A DNA stretch of 64,000 nucleotides from contig NZ_AP025628.1 in NCBI RefSeq assembly GCF_025999835.1, forward strand, positions 682,001 to 746,000. Reading direction: 5' to 3'. The position numbers and the translations under genes are program-made. The stretch is from Caldinitratiruptor microaerophilus. Its GTDB lineage: Bacteria > Bacillota > Sulfobacillia > Symbiobacteriales > ZC4RG38. Positions 17,004-27,036 of this stretch are shown in pieces. Position 1 is the stretch's first letter. Every line of letters begins with the position of its first letter. Under the pieces are notes generated by a model. That model searched no databases. It had not been told where the DNA came from and was given only the letters and a program-made list of their open reading frames with translations.

Positions 17004-17031
17004 CCCGGCGACAGTGTGCGCGCCGGGGTGA
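16998..17031 (-). promoter_or_regulatory. Perfect 13-bp hairpin over the start of the 134-residue gene
   Basis: GTTCACCCCGGCG (16998-17010) pairs exactly with CGCCGGGGTGAAC (17019-17031) around an 8-base loop. On the minus strand the GGGGTGA that would act as ribosome site, and the first GTG, are inside the stem, so translation of the downstream gene could be masked. It could equally be an intercistronic terminator after yjbQ; no T run follows. Confidence 0.5.
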
Positions 17032-17054
17032 ACGGGCGATACCGGCCGACCGGG

Positions 17055-17489
17055 TCACTCCCCCATGAACTTCAGGACAACGCGCTTGGGCCGGCGGCCG
17101 TCCCACTCGCCGTAGAACACGCGCTGCCAGGGCCCGAGGTCGAGCCGGCCGGCGGTGATCGGCAGGATCACTTCGTGGCCGATCGTGAGGCTCCGGAGGT
17201 GCGCCGCGGCGTTGTCCTCCCCGGTCCGGTTGTGGAGGTAGTCGCCGCCCCGGGCTGGGTGGCGCTTCCAGGGCGCGATGTGCCCCTCGAGCCAGTCGAG
17301 GATGTCCTCCCACAGCCCCGGCTCGTGGTCGTTGACGAACACGGAGGCGGTGATGTGCATGGCGCTCACCAGCACCATGCCCTCCCGGATGCCGCTCTCC
17401 GCCAGGGCGCGCTCGACCTCGTCCGTGATGTCGACGATGGCCTGGCGCTTCTCGGTGTTGAAGGTAAGGTACTTGGTGTGAAACCGCAC
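17055..17489 (-). CDS. YjbQ/UPF0047-family protein (secondary thiamine-phosphate synthase type)
   Basis: This 144-residue protein shows the family core: [31 protein letters not shown] (the H-x-T-x-x-x-x-x-N-E/D site), and a second half containing [44 protein letters not shown]. The invariant metal-binding His residues are present. Members have been reported to have weak thiamine-phosphate-synthase activity; the true role is unclear. GTG 17489 is preferred because AGGGAGGGG lies six bases upstream; GTG 17495 is too close to it. Confidence 0.88.
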   Translation of the reverse strand: MRFHTKYLTFNTEKRQAIVDITDEVERALAESGIREGMVLVSAMHITASVFVNDHEPGLWEDILDWLEGHIAPWKRHPARGGDYLHNRTGEDNAAAHLRSLTIGHEVILPITAGRLDLGPWQRVFYGEWDGRRPKRVVLKFMGE

Positions 17490-17526
17490 CTTCACCCCTC
17501 CCTGCCGCCTGACGGCCGGCGGCGCC

Positions 17527-17694
17527 TCAGATCCCGCCGAGCTCCCGCAGCGCTTCGAGGAGGGCCGGATCGGCAAGCCCGGCCAGCACCTTGCGGAGGC
17601 TGCCCAGGGCCGGCCACCGCCGCCCCGGCGCCGTGAGGGGGAGCGCCAGGAGGTGCGGGGCCCGGGTGCTCAGGGTCCTCAAGAGCCCCGGCAT
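17527..17694 (-). CDS. Possible 55-residue protein between asnB and yjbQ
   Basis: A short frame opens at ATG 17694 and stops at 17527. The residues read [20 protein letters not shown], then a proline-tryptophan turn, a [14 protein letters not shown] helix and [12 protein letters not shown] at the end. Amphipathic leucine-rich helices and protein-like codon choice suggest it may be real, but the ribosome site is weak (AAGG three bases before ATG) and no family is recognised. It lies 57 bases after the asparagine synthetase on the same strand. Confidence 0.35.
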   Translation of the reverse strand: MPGLLRTLSTRAPHLLALPLTAPGRRWPALGSLRKVLAGLADPALLEALRELGGI

Positions 17695-17751
17695 GAGCCT
17701 TCGAAGGAGATCCGCCGTCTTCCTGCTGGCTGGGAAGCGGGCGGCACCGGT

Positions 17752-19596
17752 TCAGCGAATCACCACCCGGTACTCCCGCATCCAGGCGTCGACCTGGATG
17801 AGGTAGGCGAAGAACTGCGGCCCGCTCATGAGCTGGCCATACCACGGCAGGTTCGATGAAGCTTGCGCGGACCGGGCCAGGTCCCGCACGGCCTCGGCGT
17901 CGAAGAGGGAGCGGAGCGGGGACCCCGGATCGTCCAGGAGGCGCAGGGCCCGGTCGCGCACGAGCTCCAGGTACGCCGGGTCGTGGGTCTTGGGGTACGG
18001 GCTCTTGCGCCGCTCCAGCACGTCGTCCGGAAGGACCCCCCGCAGCGCCCGGCGGAGGATGCCCTTCTCCATGCCGTCGGCCATCTTCATGTCCCACGGG
18101 ATGTTCCAGACGTACTCGACCAGCCGGTGGTCGCAGTACGGCACCCGCACCTCCAGGCCCACGGCCATGCTCATCCGGTCCTTGCGGTCGAGCAGGGTGG
18201 GCATGAAGCGGGTGATGCTCAGGTAGGCGATCTCCCGCAGCCGGGCCTCGCGGGGCCCCTCGCCGGGGAGGCGGGGCACCTCGTCGAGCGCCTCCCGGTA
18301 GCGCCGGTCGACGTACTCCTCCGGGCGGATCCACTCCCGCACCTCCGGGGCCAGGAAGCGGGCCCGCTCCCGGGTCATCCGCATCCAGGGGAAGGTGGGC
18401 GCCGACAGGGCGTCCTCCATGCGGAACCAGGGGTAGCCGCCGAAGATCTCGTCGGCCGCCTCGCCTGACAGGGCGACGGTCGCTTCCTTCTTGATCTCCC
18501 GCGAGAAGAGGAGGAGGGAGGCGTCGACGTCCGCCATCCCCGGCAGGTCCCGCGCCCGGGTCGCCGGGACGAGGGCGTCCGCCAGGTCCGGGGTGTCCAC
18601 CACGACCTCCCGGTGGTCCGTCCGGAGGAAGGCAGAGACCCGCCGCACCCACGGGGTGTCGGCGCCCGGCTGAAAGGCGGTGGGGCGGAAGTGGCGGTCG
18701 TTCCCGGCGTAGTCGGTGGAGAAGGTCCGGATCGGCGCCCTCCCCTCCCGGGCGAAGGCCGCCGCGGCGAACGCCGTCACCGCGCTCGAGTCGATGCCGC
18801 CGGACAATAGCGTGCACACCGGCACGTCGGAGACGAGCTGCCGCTCCACCGTGTCCTGCAGGAGCTCGCGCACCCGGCGGGCGGTGGTATGCAGGTCGTC
18901 TTCGTGGGGCCGGCTCTGTAGCGCCCAGTACCGGGCGACGTGCACCCCGCCCCGGTCGAGGCGCAGCCAGTGGCCGGGCTTCAGCTCGTGGATCCCCCGG
19001 AACACGCCGTGCCCGGGCGTGCGGCCCGGGCCCATGACGAGCACTTCTGCCAGGCCCTCGGCGCCGACTTCCGGCCGGACGGCGGGGTGCGCCAGGAGCG
19101 CCTTCAGCTCGGAGGCGAAGAGGAAGGCCGTCCCCCGCTGCGCGAAGAAGAGCGGCTTGACTCCCAGCCGGTCCCGGGCCAGGAAGAGGCTCTGGTCCGC
19201 CTCGCTCCAGATCCCGAACGCGAAGATGCCGTTCAGGCGGTGCACGCACGCCGGGCCCCATTCGATGAAAGCCGTCAGGAGCACCTCCGTGTCCGAGTAG
19301 CCCCGGAAGCGGTGGCCGGCCGCCTCGAGTTGCTCACGCAGGTCCGCCGTGTTGTAAAGCTCCCCGTTGTACGTGATCACGTATGTTCGCCCGCCGAGCG
19401 TCTTCACCATGGGCTGCGCGCCGCCCTCGGGGTCAACCACCGTCAGGCGCCGGTGCACGATCGCTGCACGGGGCGAGAGCCACGTGCCGGCGTCGTCCGG
19501 CCCCCGGTGGCGGAGCGACTCGCGGAGCGCCTCCGCGACCGGACCCGCCCGTGTCAGGTCCGCTTCCCAGTCGATCCACCCTGCGATCCCGCACAT
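17752..19596 (-). CDS. asnB: Asparagine synthetase (glutamine-hydrolysing)
   Basis: This 614-residue class II amidotransferase starts MCGIAGWIDWE, with Cys2 as the catalytic nucleophile after Met removal. The glutaminase half includes RHRGPDDAGTW and AIVHRRLTVVDPEGGAQPM; the synthetase half has the PP-loop LLSGGIDSSAVTAFAAAAF and later ALSGEAADEIFGGYPWFR, GLEVRVPYCDHRLVEYVWNIPW. The longer upstream frame is rejected because Cys2 must be N-terminal. GGGAGG lies 11 bases upstream. It makes asparagine, or amidates a related carboxylate, from glutamine and ATP. It is encoded alone, upstream of the YjbQ gene. Confidence 0.94.
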   Translation of the reverse strand: MCGIAGWIDWEADLTRAGPVAEALRESLRHRGPDDAGTWLSPRAAIVHRRLTVVDPEGGAQPMVKTLGGRTYVITYNGELYNTADLREQLEAAGHRFRGYSDTEVLLTAFIEWGPACVHRLNGIFAFGIWSEADQSLFLARDRLGVKPLFFAQRGTAFLFASELKALLAHPAVRPEVGAEGLAEVLVMGPGRTPGHGVFRGIHELKPGHWLRLDRGGVHVARYWALQSRPHEDDLHTTARRVRELLQDTVERQLVSDVPVCTLLSGGIDSSAVTAFAAAAFAREGRAPIRTFSTDYAGNDRHFRPTAFQPGADTPWVRRVSAFLRTDHREVVVDTPDLADALVPATRARDLPGMADVDASLLLFSREIKKEATVALSGEAADEIFGGYPWFRMEDALSAPTFPWMRMTRERARFLAPEVREWIRPEEYVDRRYREALDEVPRLPGEGPREARLREIAYLSITRFMPTLLDRKDRMSMAVGLEVRVPYCDHRLVEYVWNIPWDMKMADGMEKGILRRALRGVLPDDVLERRKSPYPKTHDPAYLELVRDRALRLLDDPGSPLRSLFDAEAVRDLARSAQASSNLPWYGQLMSGPQFFAYLIQVDAWMREYRVVIR

Positions 19597-19841
19597 GCCG
19601 GCTTCATCCTCCCGGGGGCCGCCCGGGCACCGGTGCGGGTGCACCGGGCGGAACGGGCTTTCGTTCTGCGACGGTGCATCGTACGCTCTTCCCGACGGTA
19701 TTGCGCGTGCGGTGGGACGGGGAGGTACCGGCAAACGGAGGCGCAACTCCAGGTCCGCGTGCCGGACGGCGGAAATGGAATCGACCCGGCGCGGCTGGCG
19801 CCGGGCCTGGGACTTCGTGCAACGGCCGCCCGAAGGCGCGT

Positions 19842-20000
19842 TCACCCGCCCGGCTCAGGGCGCGCCGCCACGGCTCCCCAGGGCACCGCGACCAGACACG
19901 GCGCGAGCCCGGCTGCCGTCCCGGGCGCGAAACCCTTGTGTGCCCGCAGCGGAATGGCCAGCATGACGCCGGCGCCGAACCCGGTGGCCAACTCGGCCAA
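19842..20000 (-). other. Short membrane-like frame in the asnB upstream region
   Basis: The minus-strand frame ending at 19842 reads like a small membrane protein: LAELATGFGAGVMLAIPLRAH, then a GFAPGTAAGLAPCLVAVPWGAVAA segment. No ATG or GTG start fits; only TTG at 20000 is available and no ribosome site is seen, so it may be a decayed fragment or chance. The rest of 19597-20129 shows only the repeats and promoter listed separately. Confidence 0.2.
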
Positions 20001-20043
20001 CGGGACGACGCTCAGGATCCTGAGCAGGACCCGCCGGGCCGGA

Positions 20044-20071
20044 CCTTCTCGACCGCACCTTCTCGACCGCC
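20044..20071 (+). promoter_or_regulatory. Tandem 14-bp repeat upstream of winged-helix gene
   Basis: CCTTCTCGACCGCA is followed directly by CCTTCTCGACCGCC (13 of 14 identical). The pair ends two bases before the -35 box at 20074. Tandem direct repeats in this place are typical activator or autoregulator sites; the assignment to the downstream gene product is inference. Confidence 0.5.
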
Positions 20072-20073
20072 CC

Positions 20074-20102
20074 TTGACGGCGGCCCCGGCCTCGTGTACG
20101 CT
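20074..20102 (+). promoter_or_regulatory. Promoter of the winged-helix gene
   Basis: TTGACG (20074-20079) and TACGCT (20097-20102) are 17 bases apart. The predicted transcription start near 20109 leaves only about 20 bases of leader before the GTG at 20130. Confidence 0.5.
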
Positions 20103-20129
20103 TGGGAATGCAATTTGGGTCTTTTGGGG

Positions 20130-20825
20130 GTGGACAAGGCGGGCCTGACCGAACGCCGCAAGCAGTTCTTGCAGAAGCTGCTCGATCTCTACCGGCGGAC
20201 GAACCTGCCGGTCCACTACGAGAGCGTTGCCCAGGCACTCGGGGTCAGCAAGTGGACGGCCTACGACATGCTGAAGGCGCTCGAGAAGCTGGGGTACCTG
20301 CGGCGCGACTACGCCGTGGGCCGCGGCGAGGTCGGGCGTTCGCTCATCGTCTTCACCCCGACGGCCGAGGCGGAGCGGCTCTTTGCGCGCGCCCGGGCCT
20401 CCGTGGCCGCAGCGGAGGAGTGGGAAACCGTGAAGGCCCAGGTCATGGGGGTTCTCCGCCAGCTGCGGGGCATGCACCCCGGCGAAGCGATCCAGCAGCT
20501 GCTGCGGGACCTGCCGCACGTGGAGTCCCGGGTGTCGTTCTGCGCGCACCTCCTGGGCCTCTTCATCCTGCACGTCCGGGGGCTGGGGGAACGGACGGTG
20601 CGGTGGGTCGAGCGGCTCGTCGGGGCGGCCCCGGGGGCCGAGATGCGGCTCACCCTGTTCGTGGGGGTCGTGTCGGGAACGGCGCTGCAGACCCTGGGCC
20701 AGAGCCTGAGCACCGAGCTCGCAGACTTGGTCGGCCGGTTCCTGGGCTACGTGCGGGACCTGGACCCGCGGGAGCAGGAGATGCTGGGCCGGTTTCTCGA
20801 CAGCGCCCTGGGAGAAGTCATGTAA
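20130..20825 (+). CDS. Winged-helix DNA-binding protein, unknown family
   Basis: This 231-residue protein has residues 5-75 forming a winged helix (FLQKLLDLYRRTNLPVHYESVAQALGVSKWTAYDMLKALEKLGYLRRDY) with a wing and VFTPTAEAERLF strand. The C-terminal two thirds are helical (ETVKAQVMGVLRQLRG, EAIQQLLRDLPHVESRVSFCAHLLGLFILHVRGLG, LSTELADLVGRFLGYVRDLDPREQEMLGRFLDSAL) and resemble a ligand or dimer domain, but I know no name for it. The GTG at 20130 has only a poor ribosome site (GGGGG); TTG 20124 is an alternative. Tandem repeats before the promoter suggest autoregulation. Confidence 0.75.
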   Translation: MDKAGLTERRKQFLQKLLDLYRRTNLPVHYESVAQALGVSKWTAYDMLKALEKLGYLRRDYAVGRGEVGRSLIVFTPTAEAERLFARARASVAAAEEWETVKAQVMGVLRQLRGMHPGEAIQQLLRDLPHVESRVSFCAHLLGLFILHVRGLGERTVRWVERLVGAAPGAEMRLTLFVGVVSGTALQTLGQSLSTELADLVGRFLGYVRDLDPREQEMLGRFLDSALGEVM

Positions 20826-21037
20826 CCCGGTCCCGCCGTGCTCGCGCACGTTCGCCCTGATCCCCAGGGGTCCTTGCGTCGATTTTTTGGGTTTTATAGG
20901 TCAGCACAGCCGGGTCGCCGGCGGAGGTACCGGCGGGGGGGACGTCGTGGGTCTCACCGGGTTCGGGTCGGGGCTCGCGCGGGGCGTGGGCGGGGTCACG
21001 TGGGGGGCGGCTGCGACGATCGGGAGGTGCTCACGTC

Positions 21038-22018
21038 ATGCACGAGGCGGGAATCGGCCTCGCCCTGGGCGGCGGGGCCGCGCGCGGGCTGGCGCACATC
21101 GGCGTCCTGCGGGAGCTGCAGGCGGCCGGGGTCGCCGTGACCCATGTGGCCGGGTGCAGCTTCGGATCGGTGGTGGGCGCCGCATACGTCTGCGGCACCC
21201 TCGGAGAACTGGAAGACCGCATCCGAACCCTTGGCCGGGCAGAGCTCGTCCGCTACGCCGATGCGACCTTTTCCGGGGGAGTTCTGCGCGGTGACGCCCT
21301 CCTCGACGAGCTCCGGCACCTTACCCGGGGGCTTCACTTCGAGGATCTGGCGGTGCCCTTCGCGGTGGTGGCGACGGACCTGGAGAGCGGCGCGCCGGTC
21401 GTGCTGCGCACCGGTTCCATCGCCGAGGCCGTCCGGGCCAGCGTGTCGGTGCCGGGTCTGTTCGCCCCCGCTGTGGTCGGCGGCAGAGCGCTGGTCGACG
21501 GGGGGCTCGTGGAACTGGTCCCGCTGAGCGCTCTGCGTGAGCTCCGGCCGCCACGGGTCGTCGCCGTCGACGTCTCCAGCCAGGACGACGTCTGGACACG
21601 GGCCGCCACCCGGGCGCGCCTGTCCGTCGGTGGCGTGCGGAGCCGCTGGCGCCGGCTGAGCGAGGCCGCGACCGACCTCGTACCCGGGCGGGTGTTCACC
21701 CTCCTCGCCGCGCACGCCCGGACGGGCGAGCAGGGGTGGGGGCTCGTCCGGACGGTCCTCACCGCCTTCGACATCACGGAGGCCCGCCTGCAGCGGGGTA
21801 CCTCCCACTTCCAGGCCGACCTGGTGATCCGGCCGGACGTCCGGCGCTTCCATGGCCACCAGTTCGACCGCGCGGCGGAGATCATCGCGGCCGGACGGGC
21901 CGCGGCGCGGCAGGCCCTCCCCGTCATCACCGGCACGGCCGCGGCGTCCGATCCGGTGTCACGGTCCGGAGCGGTACCCGTGCCGCGGCCCGCCGCGGGA
22001 GGGGGAATGGCGGGGTGA
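21038..22018 (+). CDS. Patatin-like phospholipase (RssA/NTE type)
   Basis: This 326-residue protein starts MHEAGIGLALGGGAARGLAHIGVL, with the oxyanion loop GGGAARG. The nucleophile serine sits in GCSFGS (GXSXG) and the catalytic Asp in LVDGGLVELVPL. It is a cytoplasmic or membrane-associated lipid acyl hydrolase. ATG 21038 follows GGGAGGTG. The gene shares a GTGA overlap with the glycosyltransferase downstream, so the trio 21038-23824 looks like one envelope-lipid operon. An AT-rich patch with TTTTTT and TTTATAGG at 20883-20900 may hold its promoter, but box spacing is poor. Confidence 0.9.
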   Translation: MHEAGIGLALGGGAARGLAHIGVLRELQAAGVAVTHVAGCSFGSVVGAAYVCGTLGELEDRIRTLGRAELVRYADATFSGGVLRGDALLDELRHLTRGLHFEDLAVPFAVVATDLESGAPVVLRTGSIAEAVRASVSVPGLFAPAVVGGRALVDGGLVELVPLSALRELRPPRVVAVDVSSQDDVWTRAATRARLSVGGVRSRWRRLSEAATDLVPGRVFTLLAAHARTGEQGWGLVRTVLTAFDITEARLQRGTSHFQADLVIRPDVRRFHGHQFDRAAEIIAAGRAAARQALPVITGTAAASDPVSRSGAVPVPRPAAGGGMAG

Positions 22019-23226
22019 GGGTCGCGTTCTTCACCGACTCCTTCCGGAAGAACCTGGGCGGGCTCACCCGCGCGGCCATCTCCCTCCACGACCGGCTCAC
22101 CCGGGCCGGGTACGCCGTGCGCGTGTTCACGCTGCCGCAGACGGGCGGCCCGCTTCACCCGGGGGATGTCCGTCTGGTGCGGGCCATCCCGCTCCGGCCG
22201 GTGCCGGGCCTGCCTCCGGACTCCCACCTCGCCTGGGACTACCGGGAGGTCCGGCGTGAGCTGGCCGCCTGGCGGCCGGACGTGGTGCACCTGCACACCC
22301 TTCTGCCGGTGAGCTGGCTCGGCCTGCTGGCGGCCCGGTCCCTCGGGATCCCGGTGGTGGCCACCTACCACGCCAACGTCCGGTCGGCCGCGATGGTACT
22401 CCCCGCGGGGAAAGCCGTGGCGGCGGTGGTGGGCCCGCTCGTGCGGACCTTCTACAACCGCTGCGACGCCGTGATCGCCCCCAGCCGGTTCGCCGCGGGG
22501 GAACTGCGGCGCTTCGGGGTGAGGCGGCCCGTCGAGGTGATCTCGAACGGGATCGACCTGGACCGGTTCGCCCCGACTCAACCCGTGCGTCCCGAAGAGG
22601 CCAGCGGGGCCGCCGGGCCTGCCGAACCCCGCTGGCCGGAACGTCCCGTCACCGTTCTCTTTGCGGGTCGCCTCAGCCCGGACAAGGGCGTGGACAGCCT
22701 CCTGGAGGCGCTGGAGATCGCCCTGCGGGAAGAGCCGGGCCTGCGGGCCCGCATCGCCGGCGACGGGCCGCTGGCGGGCGCCGTGCGACGTGCGCTCGCC
22801 CCCCACATCGCCGCCGGGCGGGTTACCCTGTGCGGACACGTGCCGTGGGAGGCCATGCCTGCGGAGTACGGCGCGGCGGACATCCTCCTGTTCCCTTCCC
22901 GGACCGAGACGCAGGGGCTGGCGGCTCTGGAGGCCATGGCCGCGGGGCTTCCGGTCGTGGCCGTCCGTGCCGGTGCCCTGCCGGAACTGGTCCGCGACGG
23001 CGAGAGCGGGATCACCGCTGCGCCCGGCGATGCCGAAGCCCTGGCCCGCGCGGTGCTCCTCCTGGCCCGGGACCCGGATCTGCGGCACCGGCTCGGGGCG
23101 GGGGCGCGCGCCGTTGCCGGGGAGCACGAGGCCGGCCGGGTGCTGGAGCAGGTGCTGGCGCTCTATGCCCGCGTGGCGGGTGCGCGTGCCGGCCGCGGCG
23201 AGGTGCACCGGCGTGGCGCTGCCTGA
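22015..23226 (+). CDS. GT4-family glycosyltransferase
   Basis: This 403-residue protein starts at GTG 22015, overlapping the lipase stop, with GGGAGGGGG upstream. It is GT-B fold: N-terminal FFTDSFRKNLGGLTRAAISLHDRL, HTLLPVSWLGLLAARSLGIPVVATYH, an ISNGIDLDRFAP link, then the nucleotide-sugar domain with VLFAGRLSPDKGVDSLLEAL and the E-x7-E region SRTETQGLAALEAMAAGLPVVA. This resembles 1,2-diacylglycerol and phosphatidylinositol mannosyl or glucosyl transferases, so glycolipid synthesis is plausible given the lipase and DedA-like neighbours; the acceptor is inference. Confidence 0.92.
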   Translation: MRVAFFTDSFRKNLGGLTRAAISLHDRLTRAGYAVRVFTLPQTGGPLHPGDVRLVRAIPLRPVPGLPPDSHLAWDYREVRRELAAWRPDVVHLHTLLPVSWLGLLAARSLGIPVVATYHANVRSAAMVLPAGKAVAAVVGPLVRTFYNRCDAVIAPSRFAAGELRRFGVRRPVEVISNGIDLDRFAPTQPVRPEEASGAAGPAEPRWPERPVTVLFAGRLSPDKGVDSLLEALEIALREEPGLRARIAGDGPLAGAVRRALAPHIAAGRVTLCGHVPWEAMPAEYGAADILLFPSRTETQGLAALEAMAAGLPVVAVRAGALPELVRDGESGITAAPGDAEALARAVLLLARDPDLRHRLGAGARAVAGEHEAGRVLEQVLALYARVAGARAGRGEVHRRGAA

Positions 23227-23824
23227 GTGGGCCGCCGGCCTGCCCCCGTGGGCGGCGAGCTGGGCGGGCCTGGCGACCGGGTTCGCCCTCCTGGCCGCAG
23301 GGTTCCCGCTGTCCTCCCTCGCCCTTTTCGGTCTCCTGGCGGGGACGGCGGCCCAAAGCGGAACTCCCTGGTGGGTGGCGGGGACCCTGGCCGGAGCGGC
23401 CACGGCGCTGGGCCACGGCGCCAGCTACGCGGTCTTCGCGCGCCTCGGCCCCCCCTTCCTGCAAGCGGTAGCCGCGTGGATTCCCGCCCTGGCTGTGCCG
23501 GTGGGCAGCCTCCGCCTCGTCCTGGCACGCCGGCGGCCGTGGCTGCCTCTCTTCCTCCTCCGGTGGGTCGGGCTCGGCTACACGCAGGTCTTCTGGGTCC
23601 TCGGGGCCACAGGGGGCGGACGGCCGGCCCTTCTGGCCTTCCTCCTGCTGAACGACCTCGTGTGGGGGCTCGTCTGGGCCTACGGCAGCGTCGATCTCGT
23701 GGTCGCCGCCCCGCCCATCGGTCGGTGGCTGACCCTGGGTGCCCTGGCCCTGCTCGCGATGTCGCTCGTGGCCGGTTCCTGGCAGTTCTACCGGTCCCGC
23801 CGCCGGCCCGATCGCACATCCTGA
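23213..23824 (+). CDS. Polytopic membrane protein, DedA/VTT-like
   Basis: This 203-residue protein has about five hydrophobic segments. GTG 23213 overlaps the glycosyltransferase end by 14 bases and has GAGGTG upstream. The central region RWVGLGYTQVFWVLGATGGG, followed by FLLLNDLVWGLVWAYG, resembles the second half of DedA (SNARE-associated, VTT) proteins, which move lipids between leaflets. The N-terminal E-x-P-G-E hairpin of DedA is not evident, so the match is partial. A basic tail (SRRRPDRTS) ends the protein. Confidence 0.6.
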   Translation: MALPEWAAGLPPWAASWAGLATGFALLAAGFPLSSLALFGLLAGTAAQSGTPWWVAGTLAGAATALGHGASYAVFARLGPPFLQAVAAWIPALAVPVGSLRLVLARRRPWLPLFLLRWVGLGYTQVFWVLGATGGGRPALLAFLLLNDLVWGLVWAYGSVDLVVAAPPIGRWLTLGALALLAMSLVAGSWQFYRSRRRPDRTS

Positions 23825-23876
23825 GGCCTTGTCCACGGGCAGGGGTCCACTTCGGGCGGATCGCCAACCGGCGTGT

Positions 23877-25484
<1,608 letters not shown>

Positions 25485-25742
25485 CAGGCCTTCCATATGA
25501 GGTTCCATCCTCCTGTCCTTGTCACCGGTTCGGTGGGCAGGGCTCGGAGACCGGGCCAGCCCCGGTGGCGGTACTCTGTACAAACTGAAAAAGCAAGAAA
25601 CGTGCCATCCTGCGACGGCACGCTCGGGCGGGAGGATCCCCTGCTGGCGGCTTTCCCTGAGGATGGAGTGCAGTGGGCCGGTGTGTGCGATGCAAGACGG
25701 GTGCACAGTCAGTGTACGCGATCGTGGACAACCGCTGCGGGG

Positions 25743-26930
25743 TCAACCGGTTTCCCGGGTGCGCACGGACGCGGGATCGCTCACGACGCCCGCCTCCAGC
25801 AGTTCCCGGATCCGGTCCTGGTCGTAGCCGGCCCATGACAGGATGTCATGCGCCGTGCCACCCTGAGCGTCCCGCTTTTCGGGGGATTCCGGGTGGCGAA
25901 AGCCCCCGCCTGTCGCCGGTCGCACGCGCCACGGCGGTCTCGGCCCCTTCACGTCCCCCTGGGCGAAGGCGTCCAGCGCCCGCGCCTGGGGGTGGTGCGG
26001 GGCAGCGGAGGGGTCCACGGCGACCTCGAGGCAAGCAGACGGGACCTGGGCAGCGATCCGGGCCCATTCCGCCGCCGGTTTGGCTGCCACGACCGCCGCG
26101 ACCTCCGCTGCCAGCGCCTCCTGATCCCGATCGTTCTGCCGCGCGATCCACTCCGGGTGACCGGCGGCCAGACAGAACTCGGCCCAGAACCGGGGTTCCA
26201 GAGCACCGACGGACAGGATGCCCCCGTCGGCGGTGCGGTAACAGCGGTAACAGGCCATGGTGCCGGCGAGGGGCAGGTCCGACCGGTGCAGGCCTCCCCG
26301 GGCGGCAGCGGCCGCCAGGAGGTAGCCGCCCAGGCTCCAGAGCGCCCCGAGGATGGGGATGTCGACGTGAAGCCCGTGCCCGACGGTGCGGGCGTGGAGA
26401 ATCCCCGCGACGGCCGCCAGGGCGGCCTGGAGACCCGCGGACAGGTCACCCAGCTGGAGAGGGGGGAGGAGCGGCGTTCCGTCCGGTCCGGGCGGGAACA
26501 GGGAAAGCAGCCCGCTGGCGGCCAGGTAGTTGAGGTCGTGTCCGGCCCGGTCGCGGTACGGCCCGTCCGCGCCGTATCCGCTCAGCGAGACGATGACCAG
26601 CCGGGGATTGCGCTCCCACAGCGCCGCCGGGGAAAGCCCGAGGCGATCGATCACCCCGGGGCGGAAGCCCTCCAGCAGGGCATCGGCCCTGCTCGCCAGG
26701 TTCAGGAGCACCTCCCGTCCGTCCGGATGCTTGAGGTCGATCCGGGCTCCTCGCTTTCCGGCGTTCAGCCAGGCGAACCACTCGGGCTGGAGCTCTCGCA
26801 GGTAGTCACCGCGCTCGGGGTCCTCGATCTTGACGACCTCCGCGCCCAGGTCGGCGAGGAGGCGGGTGGCGTATGGGCCCGGGAGCAGGCGGGTCAGGTC
26901 GAGCACGCGCACGCCCGCCAGGGGGCGCAC
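25743..26930 (-). CDS. CaiB/BaiF-type (family III) CoA transferase
   Basis: This protein has 395 residues. It starts with PLAGVRVLDLTRLLPGPYATRLLADLGAEVVKIEDPERGDYLR, the standard family III N-terminus, then NAGKRGARIDLKHPDGREVLL, ADALLEGFRPGVIDRLGL and the active-site DLNYLAASG region with the nucleophilic Asp. GTG 26930 is preferred because GGAG is eight bases upstream; an in-frame GTG at 26972 extends it. It swaps CoA between two acids, or racemises a 2-methylacyl-CoA, as relatives do. It fits a branched acyl-CoA pathway with its neighbours. Confidence 0.9.
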   Translation of the reverse strand: MRPLAGVRVLDLTRLLPGPYATRLLADLGAEVVKIEDPERGDYLRELQPEWFAWLNAGKRGARIDLKHPDGREVLLNLASRADALLEGFRPGVIDRLGLSPAALWERNPRLVIVSLSGYGADGPYRDRAGHDLNYLAASGLLSLFPPGPDGTPLLPPLQLGDLSAGLQAALAAVAGILHARTVGHGLHVDIPILGALWSLGGYLLAAAAARGGLHRSDLPLAGTMACYRCYRTADGGILSVGALEPRFWAEFCLAAGHPEWIARQNDRDQEALAAEVAAVVAAKPAAEWARIAAQVPSACLEVAVDPSAAPHHPQARALDAFAQGDVKGPRPPWRVRPATGGGFRHPESPEKRDAQGGTAHDILSWAGYDQDRIRELLEAGVVSDPASVRTRETG

Positions 26931-27036
26931 CGCTGCATCTCCGGGGATCGTGCCGGCGTTCAGGGCTCCCACCTCCGAAAGCGCCCGGGCATGCCGGATG
27001 GGCCGGCATCAGGGAGGTCGCTTGCACCGTCTGCGC

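Noticed and set aside
19842-20000. Small minus-strand frame with membrane-like residues
   Set aside because: Listed only as a low-confidence item: no ATG or GTG and no ribosome site were found.
25485-25742. Promoter for the acyl-CoA ligase gene
   Set aside because: TTGCTT and TACCGC on the minus strand have 17-base spacing, but the -10 matches only two consensus bases, so no call was made.
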